In this document: positions 44,522 through 54,437 of the stretch, one piece after another
How the letters are laid out: each line of letters opens with the position of its first letter
How positions within the stretch are numbered: position 1 is the stretch's first letter
Source: Burkholderiales bacterium
Lineage (GTDB): Bacteria; Pseudomonadota; Gammaproteobacteria; Burkholderiales; Burkholderiaceae_C
DNA length: 64,000 nucleotides
NCBI GenBank assembly: GCA_025350145.1
Contig: JANXYH010000109.1
Span: 1 to 64,000, forward strand
Direction: 5' to 3'
Translations under genes and position numbers: made by a program
The notes under the pieces: model-generated
Database searches by the model: none
What the model saw: only the letters and a program-made list of their open reading frames with translations
Told to the model about the DNA's origin: nothing

Positions 44522-45346
44522 ATGCTCAACCGCAGTGTCTTCTTTGTCTCCGACGGCACGGGCATCACCGCCGAGACCTTTGGTAACTCGATCCTGGCGC
44601 AGTTCGGTGCCAAGCCCCGGCATGTGCGCCGGCCGTTCATAGACTCGGTCGAGAAGGCCCACCAGGTGGTGGCCGAGATCAACGCCGCAGCATTGCATGA
44701 GCAACGCAAGCCGATTGTCTTCGTCACCTTGGTCAACGACGAGGTGCGTCAGGTGGTGGCCTCGCCCGCCTGCGGTGGTCTGGTGCTGGACATGTTCCGC
44801 GCCTTCATCGAACCACTGGAGCTTGAATTCGAGCTCAAGTCCAACCACCGGGTCGGGCGCTTCTCCGATGTCGCCAAGAGCAACGAGTACCACGACCGGA
44901 TCGAAGCCATCAACTACACCCTGGCCACCGATGACGGCCAATCGTCGCGCAACCTGGCCCAGGCCGACGTGATCTTGCTGGGCGTCAGCCGCAGCGGCAA
45001 GACCCCCACCTCCTTGTACCTGGCGCTGCAGCACGGCATCAAGGCCGCCAACTACCCGCTGATCCCCGAAGATTTCGAACGCCAGCAAATGCCCCCGGCG
45101 CTGACACCGCACGTCCGCAAATGCTTCGGCCTGACGATTGACCCGGAGCGGCTGGCGCAGATCCGCAACGAGCGCCGGCCCGACAGCGTCTACGCCAGCC
45201 TGGCCAACTGCCGCATGGAGGTGCGCGAGGCCGAAGCGATGATGCGCCGCAGCGGCGTCAACTGGCTGAGCTCGACCCACAAGTCGATCGAGGAAATCGC
45301 CGCCACCGTGCTGCGCGACATCCGGCCGGACCGGCTCATCTACTGA
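44522..45346 (+). CDS. ppsR: PEP synthase regulatory protein (bifunctional kinase/pyrophosphorylase, DUF299)
   Basis: Controls PpsA by ADP-dependent phosphorylation and Pi-dependent dephosphorylation of a Thr near the catalytic His. 274 residues. Starts LNRSVFFVSDGTGITAETFGNSILAQF, the family signature. The nucleotide-binding loop is ILLGVSRSGKTPTSLYLA, followed by KAANYPLIPEDF and the C-terminal IDPERLAQIRNERRP. Divergent from ppsA across 184 bp, the conserved arrangement. Its last 11 bases overlap the convergent methyltransferase gene. Confidence 0.96.
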   Translation: MLNRSVFFVSDGTGITAETFGNSILAQFGAKPRHVRRPFIDSVEKAHQVVAEINAAALHEQRKPIVFVTLVNDEVRQVVASPACGGLVLDMFRAFIEPLELEFELKSNHRVGRFSDVAKSNEYHDRIEAINYTLATDDGQSSRNLAQADVILLGVSRSGKTPTSLYLALQHGIKAANYPLIPEDFERQQMPPALTPHVRKCFGLTIDPERLAQIRNERRPDSVYASLANCRMEVREAEAMMRRSGVNWLSSTHKSIEEIAATVLRDIRPDRLIY

Positions 45347-46115
45347 TCCGCTGGCGCAATGCCTCGTGCAAGCAGATTGCGGCAGCCGCCGCGACGTTGA
45401 GCGATTCCTCGCCACCGGGCTGGGCGATGCCCAGCACCAGCGCGCAGCGGGCCAGCAGTTCCGGTGCGACGCCCTGACCCTCATGGCCGAACAGCCAGGC
45501 GCAGGGCTGCGGCAGCGGCGTGGCGTGCAGGCGCAGCGGGCTGTGTGCGCTGGTGCCCAGCAGCGGCACCGTCAGCGCCTGCAGCTCGGCCGGCTGCAGC
45601 GACTCGACCAGCCTCAGGCCGAAATGCGCGCCCATGCCGGCGCGCAGCACCTTGGGCGACCACAGCGCCGCCGTGCCCTGCAATGCCAGCACCTGGCGAA
45701 CCCCCAGCGCGGCGGCGCTGCGCAGGATGCTGCCGACATTGCCGGCGTCCTGCAGCCGGTCCAGCACCAGGCTGGGGGCGTTTGGCTCGATCGGCGCGGC
45801 CGGCGGCAGCGCCCAGACAAAGCCGATCGCGGCCGGCGAGGCCAGAGTGCTGAGTGCGGCGAACAGTGGCTCGGTCAGCAACAGCACCCGCGGCGCGGCG
45901 CTGGCCAGATCGTGCAGCGCCGGCACCGACCAGGCCGCCTCGGTCAGCAGCGCCTGGGTCGGCCGCTGGCCGCGTGCCAGCAGCGCCTGGCAGAGGTGCT
46001 CACCTTCGAGCCAGACCTGGCCGGCCTGGCGGTAGCCGCCCGGGTCGCGCTGGAGCTTGCGCAGCCGCAGCAGCAGCGGGTTGTCGCGCGAGCTGATGCG
46101 CTCGGGCGGCGTCAT
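45336..46115 (-). CDS. TrmH/SpoU-family RNA 2'-O-methyltransferase
   Basis: SAM-dependent RNA ribose methyltransferase of the SPOUT superfamily, 259 residues. An N-terminal substrate-binding domain ([32 protein letters not shown] in pieces) precedes the knotted SpoU domain with motif 1 [24 protein letters not shown], motif 2 [15 protein letters not shown] and motif 3 [22 protein letters not shown]. Target could be 23S rRNA or tRNA and is not resolved here. The ATG overlaps the rnhB stop (ATGA), and the gene ends overlapping ppsR convergently. Confidence 0.9.
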   Translation of the reverse strand: MTPPERISSRDNPLLLRLRKLQRDPGGYRQAGQVWLEGEHLCQALLARGQRPTQALLTEAAWSVPALHDLASAAPRVLLLTEPLFAALSTLASPAAIGFVWALPPAAPIEPNAPSLVLDRLQDAGNVGSILRSAAALGVRQVLALQGTAALWSPKVLRAGMGAHFGLRLVESLQPAELQALTVPLLGTSAHSPLRLHATPLPQPCAWLFGHEGQGVAPELLARCALVLGIAQPGGEESLNVAAAAAICLHEALRQRISR

Positions 46116-46768
46116 GCCTGAGCGTCCGGCGCGACATCCGGCAGGCCGATCATCATCGCCTGGCGAACCGGGCCGAAGCTGCGCCTGTGGACGGCACAGG
46201 CGCCGTGCTGGCGCAGGGCGGCCAAGTGTTCGGCGGTGGGATAGCCCTTGTGCCGGGCAAAGCCGTAGGCCGGGTGGGCGGCGTCCAGGTCAAGACAGAG
46301 CCGATCACGCTGCACCTTGGCCAGGATGGACGCGGCCGAGATCGCCGCCACCCGCGCGTCGCCCTTGACGATGGCACGGCTGGCCATGGGCAAGACCGGC
46401 GTGCGGTTGCCGTCGACCAGCACCAGCTTGGGTGGCAGCCTCAGACCGGCCACCGCCCGCTGCATCGCCAGCAGGGTGGCGTTGAGGATGTTCAGCGCGT
46501 CGATCTCGGCGACGCTGGCCTGGGCGATGCAGCAGGCCAGCGCCTGGGCGCGGATCTGGTCGAACAGGCGCTCGCGGCGCAGCGCGGTCAGCGCCTTGGA
46601 GTCGGCCAGGCCGTGGATAGGCCGGTTCGGGTCGAGGATCACGGCGGCGGCCACCACCGGCCCGGCCAGGGGGCCGCGTCCGGCCTCGTCGACGCCGGCC
46701 ATCAACTGTTGCCGGTCCCAGACAAGCTTGGGGTAGCTAGGCCGCTGCGACGATCTTGGCGATGGCAT
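46112..46768 (-). CDS. rnhB: Ribonuclease HII
   Basis: Removes RNA from RNA/DNA hybrids, including single ribonucleotides in DNA. 218 residues. [22 protein letters not shown] carries the first acidic residues (DE). [46 protein letters not shown] and [17 protein letters not shown] complete the catalytic set. The ATG at MPSPRSSQ overlaps the lpxB 3' end by about 32 bases. A later ATG just before AGVDEAG would avoid most of the overlap but shorten the N-terminus. Downstream of lpxB, as in many proteobacteria. Confidence 0.95.
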   Translation of the reverse strand: MPSPRSSQRPSYPKLVWDRQQLMAGVDEAGRGPLAGPVVAAAVILDPNRPIHGLADSKALTALRRERLFDQIRAQALACCIAQASVAEIDALNILNATLLAMQRAVAGLRLPPKLVLVDGNRTPVLPMASRAIVKGDARVAAISAASILAKVQRDRLCLDLDAAHPAYGFARHKGYPTAEHLAALRQHGACAVHRRSFGPVRQAMMIGLPDVAPDAQA

Positions 46769-47885
46769 CGCTGGCCTTCTGGGCGGTGTTCTGGCGCAGT
46801 TGCAGGTGCAGTGCCTTGAAGCCTGCGGCGACGGCGGCGCGGCGTGGTGCGTCGTCCAGCCAGGCCAGGGCCTGGTCGGCAATCGCCTCGGGTGTGGCCG
46901 CGTCCTGGATCAGCTCGGGCACGACAAAGCGGCCGCTCAGGATGTTGGGCAGACCAAACCAGGGCTGCAGCGCCATTCGCCGCATCCGCCACCAGTTCAG
47001 CGCCGCCAGGTGGTAGACGATCACCATCGGCCGCTTGAACAGTGCTGCCTCGAGCGCTGCGGTGCCGCTGGCCAGCAGCGCCAGGTCGCAGGCGGCCAGC
47101 GCGGCATGGGCCTGGCCATCCAGCACCTGGATATCCACGCCAGGCGCCTGCGCGGCGCGGATAGGCTCGATCAGGCTGCGCAGCCCGGGTGCCGCCGGCA
47201 GCACGAAGCGCAGGCCTGGCCGCTGGCGCTGCAAGAGCGCGGCGGCGGCCAGCAGCCGCGGCGCGATGTGCACGATCTCGCTGCGCCGGCTGCCCGGCAG
47301 CAGGGCGACCACTTCGGCCAGATCGGACAAACCCAGCGTGGCGCGGCTGGCGGCGCGCGGCGGCTCCAGCGGGATGGCGTCGGCCAAGGGGTGCCCGACA
47401 TAGGTCGCGGCCAGGCCATGCTGGTGCAGCAGCGCCGGCTCGAACGGGAACAGGCACAGCACATGGTCGGCGGCGCGGCGCAGCATCTGCACCCGTTCCG
47501 GTCGCCAGGCCCAGATCGACGGGCAGACGAAGTGGATGGTTTTGAGTCCGGCGCCGCGCAGCCGCTGCTCCAGGCCGCAGTTGAAGTCCGGCGCGTCGAT
47601 GCCGACGAAGGCCGCCGGACGCTCGCGCAGCAACCGGTCGCCGAGTCGGCGGCGAATGCGCAGCAACTCCGGCAGGCGCGCCAGGGCATCGACATAACCG
47701 AACACCGACAACCGCTCCAGCGGCCACCACGACTCCAGCCCCTGCGCCTGCATTCCCTGGCCGCCGATGCCGCAGGCTTGCAAATCGGGCCAGCGCTGGC
47801 GCAGGCCTTGAAGCAGCAGTCCGCCGAGCAAATCGCCCGAGGCCTCGCCAGCGACCAGGCCCAGCCGCAACGCCGTCGCGGCCAC
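46737..47885 (-). CDS. lpxB: Lipid-A-disaccharide synthase
   Basis: Condenses UDP-diacylglucosamine with lipid X to form the lipid A disaccharide at the inner face of the inner membrane. 382 residues. [48 protein letters not shown] in pieces, [37 protein letters not shown] and [10 protein letters not shown] are family signatures. The start codon is GTG, four bases after the lpxA stop. Part of lpxD-fabZ-lpxA-lpxB. Confidence 0.97.
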   Translation of the reverse strand: MAATALRLGLVAGEASGDLLGGLLLQGLRQRWPDLQACGIGGQGMQAQGLESWWPLERLSVFGYVDALARLPELLRIRRRLGDRLLRERPAAFVGIDAPDFNCGLEQRLRGAGLKTIHFVCPSIWAWRPERVQMLRRAADHVLCLFPFEPALLHQHGLAATYVGHPLADAIPLEPPRAASRATLGLSDLAEVVALLPGSRRSEIVHIAPRLLAAAALLQRQRPGLRFVLPAAPGLRSLIEPIRAAQAPGVDIQVLDGQAHAALAACDLALLASGTAALEAALFKRPMVIVYHLAALNWWRMRRMALQPWFGLPNILSGRFVVPELIQDAATPEAIADQALAWLDDAPRRAAVAAGFKALHLQLRQNTAQKASDAIAKIVAAA

Positions 47886-47889
47886 GGCG

Positions 47890-48678
47890 CTAGCGGACGA
47901 TGCCGCGCCCGGCGTCGCCCAGGAAGTCGAGCATCAGCGCCAGGTCGGCCTCGCTGTCGGGCGCGGTGCCTTGCAGCGCCGACACCTGCCGCAGCGACTC
48001 GGCCAGTGTGAGGCCCTGGCGGTAGATCAGCCGCTGGATTTGCCTGACCAGGGCGATGCGCTCGGGCGAGAAGCCGCGCCGACGCAGGCCTTCGGCGTTG
48101 ATGCCGGTGACTGCGGCAGGGTTGCCTGCGGCGGTGATGAAGGGCGGCAGGTCCTGCGCCAATCGGGTCTGGAAGCCGGTCATGGCATGGGCACCGACGC
48201 GGACGAACTGGTGCACGCCCGACTGCCCCCCCAGAAATGCCCAGTCGCCGATTTGGACATGGCCGCCGAGCTGGGTGCTGTTGGCAATGATGGTGTGGCT
48301 GCCGACCTGGCAGTCATGGGCGATGTGCACATAGGCCATGATCCAGTTGTCGTCGCCGACCCGGGTCACGCCGCCGTCTTGCACCGTGCCGGTGTTGAGC
48401 GTGCAGAACTCGCGGATCGTGTTGCCATCGCCGATATCCAGCCGGGTCGGCTCACCAGCGTACTTCTTGTCCTGCGGCGCCGCGCCGACGCTGGCGAACT
48501 GAAAGATCCGGTTGTCGCGGCCGATGGCCGTATGGCCCTCGACCACGCAGTGCGCGCCGACGCTGCTGCCGGCGCCTATGCGCACATGCGGCCCGATGAC
48601 CGTGAAGGCTCCGACGCTGACCCCATCGGCCAGCTCGGCGCCGGCATCAACCTGGGCGCTGGCGTGGATGCGCGGCAT
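47890..48678 (-). CDS. lpxA: Acyl-ACP--UDP-N-acetylglucosamine O-acyltransferase
   Basis: First enzyme of lipid A synthesis, a left-handed beta-helix acyltransferase, 262 residues. Hexapeptide repeats run from about 5 to 185 ([20 protein letters not shown]). Catalytic-region motifs: [29 protein letters not shown], and [21 protein letters not shown] with the catalytic His. The helical C-terminus has [17 protein letters not shown]. Lies between fabZ and lpxB. Confidence 0.97.
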   Translation of the reverse strand: MPRIHASAQVDAGAELADGVSVGAFTVIGPHVRIGAGSSVGAHCVVEGHTAIGRDNRIFQFASVGAAPQDKKYAGEPTRLDIGDGNTIREFCTLNTGTVQDGGVTRVGDDNWIMAYVHIAHDCQVGSHTIIANSTQLGGHVQIGDWAFLGGQSGVHQFVRVGAHAMTGFQTRLAQDLPPFITAAGNPAAVTGINAEGLRRRGFSPERIALVRQIQRLIYRQGLTLAESLRQVSALQGTAPDSEADLALMLDFLGDAGRGIVR

Positions 48679-48690
48679 CGCGGCGCGGCT

Positions 48691-49143
48691 TTAGCCGACC
48701 TTGCGCATGGTGCACATCAACTCGGCCTCGACCGCCGTCTCGCCGTCGACGCTGGCGCGGGTCTTGTACTTGTAGATGCCGGCCTTGGCGCGGTCGATCC
48801 GCGCCTCCAGCAGCAACTGGTCGCCAGGCTCGACCACACGCTTGAAGCGCGCACCGTCGATGCCGAGGAAATAGACCACGGTGTTCTCGTCGGGCGCTTC
48901 GCCCAGCGACATGAACGACAGCAGCGCCGAGGTCTGGGCCAGCGCCTCAAGCATCATCACCCCGGGCATCACCGGCCGATGCGGAAAGTGGCCACCAAAG
49001 AATGGCTCGTTGATGGTGACGTTCTTCAGCGCCAGGATGCGGCTGTTGGCCTCGAACTCGACCACCCTGTCAACCAGCAGGATAGGGTAGCGGTGGGGCA
49101 GCATCTTCATCACCTGATGGATGTCCATCACCGGCTTGGTCAC
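48691..49143 (-). CDS. fabZ: 3-hydroxyacyl-[acyl-carrier-protein] dehydratase FabZ
   Basis: Dehydratase of fatty-acid synthesis, competing with LpxA for 3-hydroxyacyl-ACP. 150 residues. [46 protein letters not shown] in pieces (catalytic His in [12 protein letters not shown], Glu in LEALAQ) and KFKRVV-like [15 protein letters not shown]. The start is GTG overlapping the lpxD stop. An internal ATG (MDIHQVM) five codons later is possible. Confidence 0.96.
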   Translation of the reverse strand: MTKPVMDIHQVMKMLPHRYPILLVDRVVEFEANSRILALKNVTINEPFFGGHFPHRPVMPGVMMLEALAQTSALLSFMSLGEAPDENTVVYFLGIDGARFKRVVEPGDQLLLEARIDRAKAGIYKYKTRASVDGETAVEAELMCTMRKVG

Positions 49144-50189
49144 GATCGTTTCTCCACGGCGCGCAGGCGCTCACGCAAGCTGTACAACTGCCGCAAGGTG
49201 GCGGCATTCTTTTCCCAGGAAGCATTGTCATCGAAGGGAAAAAGGCCGCTGTACCGACCCGGCTTGAGGATCGAGCGCGTGACCACGGTCGCGGCGCTGA
49301 TGTGGACATGGTCGACCAGGGTCAGGTGGCCGAGGATGATGGCGCCTCCGCCAGCGGTGCAGTGGCGGCCGATGCGGGCACTGCCGGCGATGCCGACGCA
49401 GCCGGCCATGGCGCAGTGGGCACCGATCCGCACGTTGTGGCCGACCTGCACGAGGTTGTCGAGCTTGACACCGTCGTCGATCATGGTGTCGTCCAAGGCA
49501 CCCCGGTCGACGCAACTGTTGGCACCGATCTCGACATCGTCGCCTATCACCACCGCGCCAAGTTGCTCGATCTTCTCCCAGTGCGCCGCGTCGCCACTGG
49601 CCGCGGCTGCGAAGCCGAAGCCGTCAGCACCGATCACCACGCCCGAGTGGAGGATGGCGCGCAGGCCAACCCGGCAATCCTGGCCGAGCGTGACCTGGGC
49701 GGCCAGCCGCGACTGCGCCCCGACCACGGCCGCAGCCCCGATGTGGCATTGCGGGCCGACCACCGCCCCGGCGCCGATCAGCGCGCCGGCGCCGACGTAG
49801 GCCAGCGCGCCAATGCTGGCGCTGGGGTCGACCTGTGCGCCCGGCTCGACCACGGCGCTGGGGTGGACACCGGGCGCAGCCGGGCGGCGCGCGCGTGCCG
49901 CCCACCACTGGGTCAGGCGGGCGAAGTAGAGGTAGGGGTCGTCGGCGACGATCACCGCGCCGCGTGCCCTGCCTTGCTCGGCCAGGGCCGGCGCCAGGAT
50001 CACGCAGGCGGCCAGGGTGCTGGCCAACTGCTTGGCATAACCGGCCTGGGCGACAAAGGCCAAGCTGCCGGCATCGGCGCTGTCCAATGGCGCCAGGCGG
50101 TGGATCGGGGTCTGGCCGTCACCGTACAGGGTTCCACCCAGGGCGGCGACGATGTCGGCCAGCGTGGCCGGAGCAGTCGCGGCGCTCAC
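49140..50189 (-). CDS. lpxD: UDP-3-O-(3-hydroxyacyl)glucosamine N-acyltransferase
   Basis: Third lipid A enzyme, trimeric beta-helix N-acyltransferase, 349 residues. N-terminal uridine-binding domain (SAGSLAFVA-like [17 protein letters not shown]) followed by hexapeptide repeats from about 105. Catalytic His region is [12 protein letters not shown]... with [21 protein letters not shown]-terminal helix ([15 protein letters not shown]) closes it. GTG start. Between skp and fabZ in the conserved envelope operon. Confidence 0.96.
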   Translation of the reverse strand: MSAATAPATLADIVAALGGTLYGDGQTPIHRLAPLDSADAGSLAFVAQAGYAKQLASTLAACVILAPALAEQGRARGAVIVADDPYLYFARLTQWWAARARRPAAPGVHPSAVVEPGAQVDPSASIGALAYVGAGALIGAGAVVGPQCHIGAAAVVGAQSRLAAQVTLGQDCRVGLRAILHSGVVIGADGFGFAAAASGDAAHWEKIEQLGAVVIGDDVEIGANSCVDRGALDDTMIDDGVKLDNLVQVGHNVRIGAHCAMAGCVGIAGSARIGRHCTAGGGAIILGHLTLVDHVHISAATVVTRSILKPGRYSGLFPFDDNASWEKNAATLRQLYSLRERLRAVEKRS

Positions 50190-50209
50190 CCCGAGCGTCA
50201 GGCCTGCAC

Positions 50210-50725
50210 TTAACGTGCGGCGCCGTTCAACGCCTTGATCACCTTCTCGGTGATGTCGACCTTGGCGCTGGCAAAGACCGCATCCTGCACGATCAGGTCG
50301 TACTTCTCGGTCTCGTAGATGCCCTTGATGACCTTGTTCGCGCGCTCGACGATGGCCGCCGTTTCCTCGTTGCGCCGCTGGTTCAGGTCTTCTTGGAACT
50401 CGCGCCGCTTGCGTTGCAGGTCGCGGTCTTGCTCGACCAGATCACGTTGGCGCTTGTTGCGCTCGGCCTCGGGCAGGGTGGGCGCGTCTTTCTCGAGCTT
50501 GTCGGCAGCCGCCTTGAGTTTGGCGGCGGTGTCGTTGAGGTCTTTGTCGCGCTTGCTGAAATCAGCCTCCATGCGGGCCAGCGCGGCCTTGGCCGGCGTT
50601 GCCTCGCGCAACACCCGCTCGCTGTTGACATAGCCGATCTTGAGCTCTTGCGCATCTGCCGGGGCCAACGTCGTCAGCGCGAGTGCCAGGCCCAAGGCCG
50701 ACGACTGGAACAAAGAAGTGATCAT
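50210..50725 (-). CDS. skp: OmpH/Skp-family periplasmic chaperone
   Basis: Periplasmic holdase that escorts unfolded outer-membrane proteins to BamA, 171 residues. A signal peptide (about 1-25, ending ADA) precedes [22 protein letters not shown], then a long charged coiled-coil hairpin (about 50-135, rich in Lys/Arg/Glu/Asp) that forms the tentacle, and a final beta segment [18 protein letters not shown]. The ATG overlaps the bamA stop by one base. Confidence 0.95.
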   Translation of the reverse strand: MITSLFQSSALGLALALTTLAPADAQELKIGYVNSERVLREATPAKAALARMEADFSKRDKDLNDTAAKLKAAADKLEKDAPTLPEAERNKRQRDLVEQDRDLQRKRREFQEDLNQRRNEETAAIVERANKVIKGIYETEKYDLIVQDAVFASAKVDITEKVIKALNGAAR

Positions 50726-53031
50726 CAGAACGCGGTCCCGATCTGGAATTGGAAGCGCTGGATTCTATCTGTGGACTGTTTGCGCAATGGTGCGCCATAG
50801 CTGAGTTTGAGCGGGCCGACCGGCGAGATCCACGACAGGCCCAAGCCGGCCGATGAACGCAGGCTGTCCCAGGTCAAAGCCTCACCCTCACGCCAGACAT
50901 TGCCGGCATCGACGAAGGCGAAGATGCGCAGCGACTTGTCGTTGCCCGTGCCTGGCACCGGGAAGTACAGCTCGGTGCTGAGGTTGAGCTTGGTCGCGCC
51001 ACCGATGTAGGCCCCGGTCGGGTCGATCACGCCCAGCGAGTTCTGCTCAAACACCCGGACCGAGCCCAGGCCGCCGCCGTAGAAGTTCTTGAACACCGGA
51101 TAGGGTCGGCTGCCGATCCCGTGGCCCAGCCCCAGCTCGCCATTCAGACCCAGCGACAGCTTGTAGGGCAAGGCCAGGTACTGCTGCATTTGCAGGTTGG
51201 TGCGGGTATAGCGCACATCGCCAACAGCGCTCCATTCGAAGTTGACACGCTGGAAGCGTCCGGCGGTCGGGGTCAAGACGCTGTCGCGCGAATCACGCGA
51301 CCAGCCCAGCGTCAGCGGCAGGGCGTTGCTGCGCTCACCGTAGCGGAAGCGGTACTCGAAGTACTGGTTGGGCAACCCGGAGGCGGTGCCGATCACGGTC
51401 TGCTCGATGCCCGCGCCGAAGAAGACCGTGTCGTATTCCGAGAACGGCACGCCGAAGCGCACCGACGCGCCGGGACTGGCGATCTGGTACTGGTTGCCCA
51501 GGCTGTTGAACGGTCGCGAGGTACGGTAGTACATGTCGATGCCGCGCGAAATCCCGTCGACGGTGAAATACGGGTCCACCGAGCTGAACACCAGGCTGCG
51601 TGCCACTCGGCTGGTGTTGATCTCCAGCCCCAGGTAGTTGCCCGAGCCGAAGACGTTGTCCTGCTTGATCGCGGCGGTCAGGGCAAAGCGGTCGGCGCTG
51701 GAGTAGCTCACCCCCAGCGAGAGGTTGCCGGTGGGCTTTTCGGTCACCGATACCGCCAGATCGACCTGGTCAGGCGCCGTTCCGACCTCGTTGGTCTCGA
51801 CGTTGACATCCTTGAAGTAGCCCAGCCGATCAACCCGCTCCTTCGACAGCTTGATGCGCTGGCCGTCGTACCAGGACGACTCAAGCTGGCGGAATTCACG
51901 CCGTATCACTTCGTCGCGGGTCTTGGTATTGCCGGCGACGTCGATGCGCCGGACATAGACCCGGCGCTGCGGCTCGGCCGCCAGGACCAGGGCCACCTGG
52001 CCGGTGGCACGGTCGATCTCGGGGCGCGCGTCGACGCGGGCAAAGGCATAGCCGAAGATGCCGAAACGGTCGCTGAAGGCCTTGGTCGTCTCGGTCACTG
52101 CCGTCGCCCGGTAGGGCTCGCCCGGCCGGATCTGCACCAGTTGCTTGAAGTCCTCTTCCTTGCCCAGGTAGTCGCCCGCCAGCCTGACCCCGGTGACCGT
52201 GAAAAGCTGGCCCTCTTTGACAGTGACCAAGATCGACACATCCTGCTTGTCGGGCGAGATCGTGACCTGGGCCGACTCGATCACGAACTCGAGGTAGCCG
52301 CGGTTCTGGTAGTAGGCGCGGATCGTGTCCAGGTCGCCGTTGAGCTTGGCACGCGAGTAGCGGTCGTTCTTGGTGTACCAGGTCAGCCAGCCGCCGCTGG
52401 TCAGGTCCATCAGGTCGGTCAGGGTCGACTCGCTGAAGGCCTTGCTGCCAAGGATGCGGATCTCGCGGATCTTGGCGGCATCGCCTTCGGTCATCGCAAA
52501 GCTGACATTGACGCGGTTGCGCTCGACCGGCGTGACGGTGGTCACGACCTCGGCGCCGTAGAGGCTGCGGGTCAGGTACTGGCGCTTGATCTCCTGCTCG
52601 GCGCGGTCGATCAGGGCGCGGTCAAACGGCAGGCCCTCGCCAATGCCGGCATCCTTGAGCGACTTGACCAGGGTGTCCTTCTCGAACTCCTTGAGGCCCA
52701 AGAAGCTGACGTTCTGGATCACCGGCCGTTCCTCGACCACCACGATCGCGACCTGGCCGTCGATCTCGATGCGCACGTCCTTGAACAGGCCGGTGGCGAA
52801 CAGCGCGCGCAACGCCGCCGCCGCCTTGTCATCGGTATAGGTGTCGCCGACGCGAAACGGCAATGCCGCGAAGACCGTGCCGGGATCGGTGCGCTGCAGG
52901 CCTTCGACCCGGATATCTTGCAGCGCGAAGGGCTCGACCGCGCGTGCCGGCGGCGCGGCGCAGACCATCGCCAGGGCGGCGACGGCGATCACAAAAGGGG
53001 TAGGTTGGAACAGGGGATTGGAAGGGCGCAT
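50725..53031 (-). CDS. bamA: Outer membrane protein assembly factor BamA
   Basis: Central component of the BAM machine that folds and inserts outer-membrane barrels, 768 residues. Signal peptide (about 1-31), five POTRA domains (about 35-430; for example ALQDIRVEGLQRTDPGTVFAALPF in pieces), then the Omp85 barrel with GNLSLGVSYSSADRFALTAA, YRFRYGERSN and the L6 motif GLGSVRVFEQNSLG (VRGF/Y equivalent). The C-terminus ends QIGTAF, with the terminal Phe needed for insertion. Between rseP and skp. Confidence 0.97.
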   Translation of the reverse strand: MRPSNPLFQPTPFVIAVAALAMVCAAPPARAVEPFALQDIRVEGLQRTDPGTVFAALPFRVGDTYTDDKAAAALRALFATGLFKDVRIEIDGQVAIVVVEERPVIQNVSFLGLKEFEKDTLVKSLKDAGIGEGLPFDRALIDRAEQEIKRQYLTRSLYGAEVVTTVTPVERNRVNVSFAMTEGDAAKIREIRILGSKAFSESTLTDLMDLTSGGWLTWYTKNDRYSRAKLNGDLDTIRAYYQNRGYLEFVIESAQVTISPDKQDVSILVTVKEGQLFTVTGVRLAGDYLGKEEDFKQLVQIRPGEPYRATAVTETTKAFSDRFGIFGYAFARVDARPEIDRATGQVALVLAAEPQRRVYVRRIDVAGNTKTRDEVIRREFRQLESSWYDGQRIKLSKERVDRLGYFKDVNVETNEVGTAPDQVDLAVSVTEKPTGNLSLGVSYSSADRFALTAAIKQDNVFGSGNYLGLEINTSRVARSLVFSSVDPYFTVDGISRGIDMYYRTSRPFNSLGNQYQIASPGASVRFGVPFSEYDTVFFGAGIEQTVIGTASGLPNQYFEYRFRYGERSNALPLTLGWSRDSRDSVLTPTAGRFQRVNFEWSAVGDVRYTRTNLQMQQYLALPYKLSLGLNGELGLGHGIGSRPYPVFKNFYGGGLGSVRVFEQNSLGVIDPTGAYIGGATKLNLSTELYFPVPGTGNDKSLRIFAFVDAGNVWREGEALTWDSLRSSAGLGLSWISPVGPLKLSYGAPLRKQSTDRIQRFQFQIGTAF

Positions 53032-53039
53032 GCGAGGTT

Positions 53040-54437
53040 TCAGTGCTGCCCCAGGAGCCGGGCCACGTCGTTGAAGAGAGCCACCGACATCATCAGCAGG
53101 AGGACTGCGATGCCGCCGCGCTGTAGCCGCGCGAGCCAGAGGTCGGAAACCGGGTGCCCGGTCAGGCTCTCGAAAAGATAGTACATCAGGTGCCCGCCGT
53201 CGAGCATGGGCAGCGGCAACAGGTTCAGCACCCCCAGGCTGACACTGACCAGTGCCAGGAAGCCGAGGTAGTAGGCTAGGCCGAGCTGTGCCGATTGGCC
53301 GGCGAAATCGGCAATCGTCAGCGGCCCACTGAGGTTGCGCAGCGAGGCCTCGCCGATCAGCATGCGGCCGAGCATTTTCAGGCTCAGCACCGACACGTCC
53401 CAGGTGCGCTGGGCGCCCTGGGCCAGGCCATCGACCAGTCCGAATTGAACCCTGACCATGGCAGGCGGCGCGCCGACATAGGCGTCGATCCGGCCGACCA
53501 AGCCTTCGCCCTCCTTGACCGGGCGCGGGCTTACCACCAGGTTCAGGTCCTGGCCGCCGCGCAGCACCGCCAGGCGCAAGCTGGGAGCGGAGGCGGCGGG
53601 CACGCCTGGCCTGGCAGCGCCATCGGGCACGGTGGCGCGGATGCGCTCGCGCAGGCTCTGGGCGTCGGCCACCGGCCGGTCGTCGACCCGCAGCACCTCG
53701 TCGCCCTGTCGCAGCCCGGCCAGCGCCGCCGGTCCACCGGCCTTGACGTCGCCGATCTGCGGCCGGCTGAACGCCTGGCCAAGCCCGACCCGTCTGGCCA
53801 GCAGGGCGTCGGCGGTGCTGCCATTGAGCTGGTCCAACGCCAGGTGCAGGCTGTGCAGCCCCTGGCCACGGCCATCGCTGACTTGCAGGTCGATCGCCTG
53901 GGCACGCAGGGCATGCTGGGTCACCTGCCAGCGCAGGTCGTTGATCGAGCGCACCACCTGCCAGGGCGAATCGGTGTCGTCACGCCAGGCCTGCACCCAG
54001 TCACCCGAGCGCATCCCCGCGCGCTCGGCCAAGCTGGCTTCGACAGGCGCACTCAACACCGCCCGTGGCTCGTCGACCCCGATCCAGTGCGAGGCCGCGA
54101 ACAGCAGCACCGCCAGCGCCAGGTTGGCGACCGGCCCTGCCGCGACCACGGCCGCACGCTGGCCCAGCGGCTTGCGGTTGAAGGCACGCTGCAACTCGTC
54201 CGCTGCGACCGGGCCCTCGCGCTCGTCGAGCATGCGCACATAGCCGCCCAGCGGCAGCGCCGAGAGCACGAATTCGCAGCCGTCGGGGCCGAAGCGGCGA
54301 CGCCAGACCACCCGGCCAAAGCCAACCGAGAAGCGCAGCACCTTGACACCGCAGGCCACCGCCACGCGGTAGTGGCCGTACTCGTGGACGACGATCAACA
54401 CGCCCAGGGTGAGCAGGAAGGCCAGCACCGTGGTCAT
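53040..54437 (-). CDS. rseP: RIP metalloprotease RseP (site-2 protease)
   Basis: Inner-membrane zinc protease that cleaves anti-sigma factor and signal-peptide remnants, 465 residues. The first helix holds HEYGH (18-22, the HExxH zinc site) in LIVVHEYGHYRVAVACGV, followed by FSVGFGRVVWRRRFGPDGCEFVLSALPLGGYVRM in pieces. A PDZ region is seen around GGPAALAGLRQGDEVLRVDDRPVADAQSL. The C-terminal zinc ligand is in NLLPLPMLDGGHLMYYLFE. Start overlaps the dxr stop (ATGA), and bamA follows nine bases later. Confidence 0.96.
   Translation of the reverse strand: MTTVLAFLLTLGVLIVVHEYGHYRVAVACGVKVLRFSVGFGRVVWRRRFGPDGCEFVLSALPLGGYVRMLDEREGPVAADELQRAFNRKPLGQRAAVVAAGPVANLALAVLLFAASHWIGVDEPRAVLSAPVEASLAERAGMRSGDWVQAWRDDTDSPWQVVRSINDLRWQVTQHALRAQAIDLQVSDGRGQGLHSLHLALDQLNGSTADALLARRVGLGQAFSRPQIGDVKAGGPAALAGLRQGDEVLRVDDRPVADAQSLRERIRATVPDGAARPGVPAASAPSLRLAVLRGGQDLNLVVSPRPVKEGEGLVGRIDAYVGAPPAMVRVQFGLVDGLAQGAQRTWDVSVLSLKMLGRMLIGEASLRNLSGPLTIADFAGQSAQLGLAYYLGFLALVSVSLGVLNLLPLPMLDGGHLMYYLFESLTGHPVSDLWLARLQRGGIAVLLLMMSVALFNDVARLLGQH

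Noticed and set aside
51121-53181. Plus-strand open frame of 686 codons opposite bamA
   Set aside because: Antisense of bamA without motifs.
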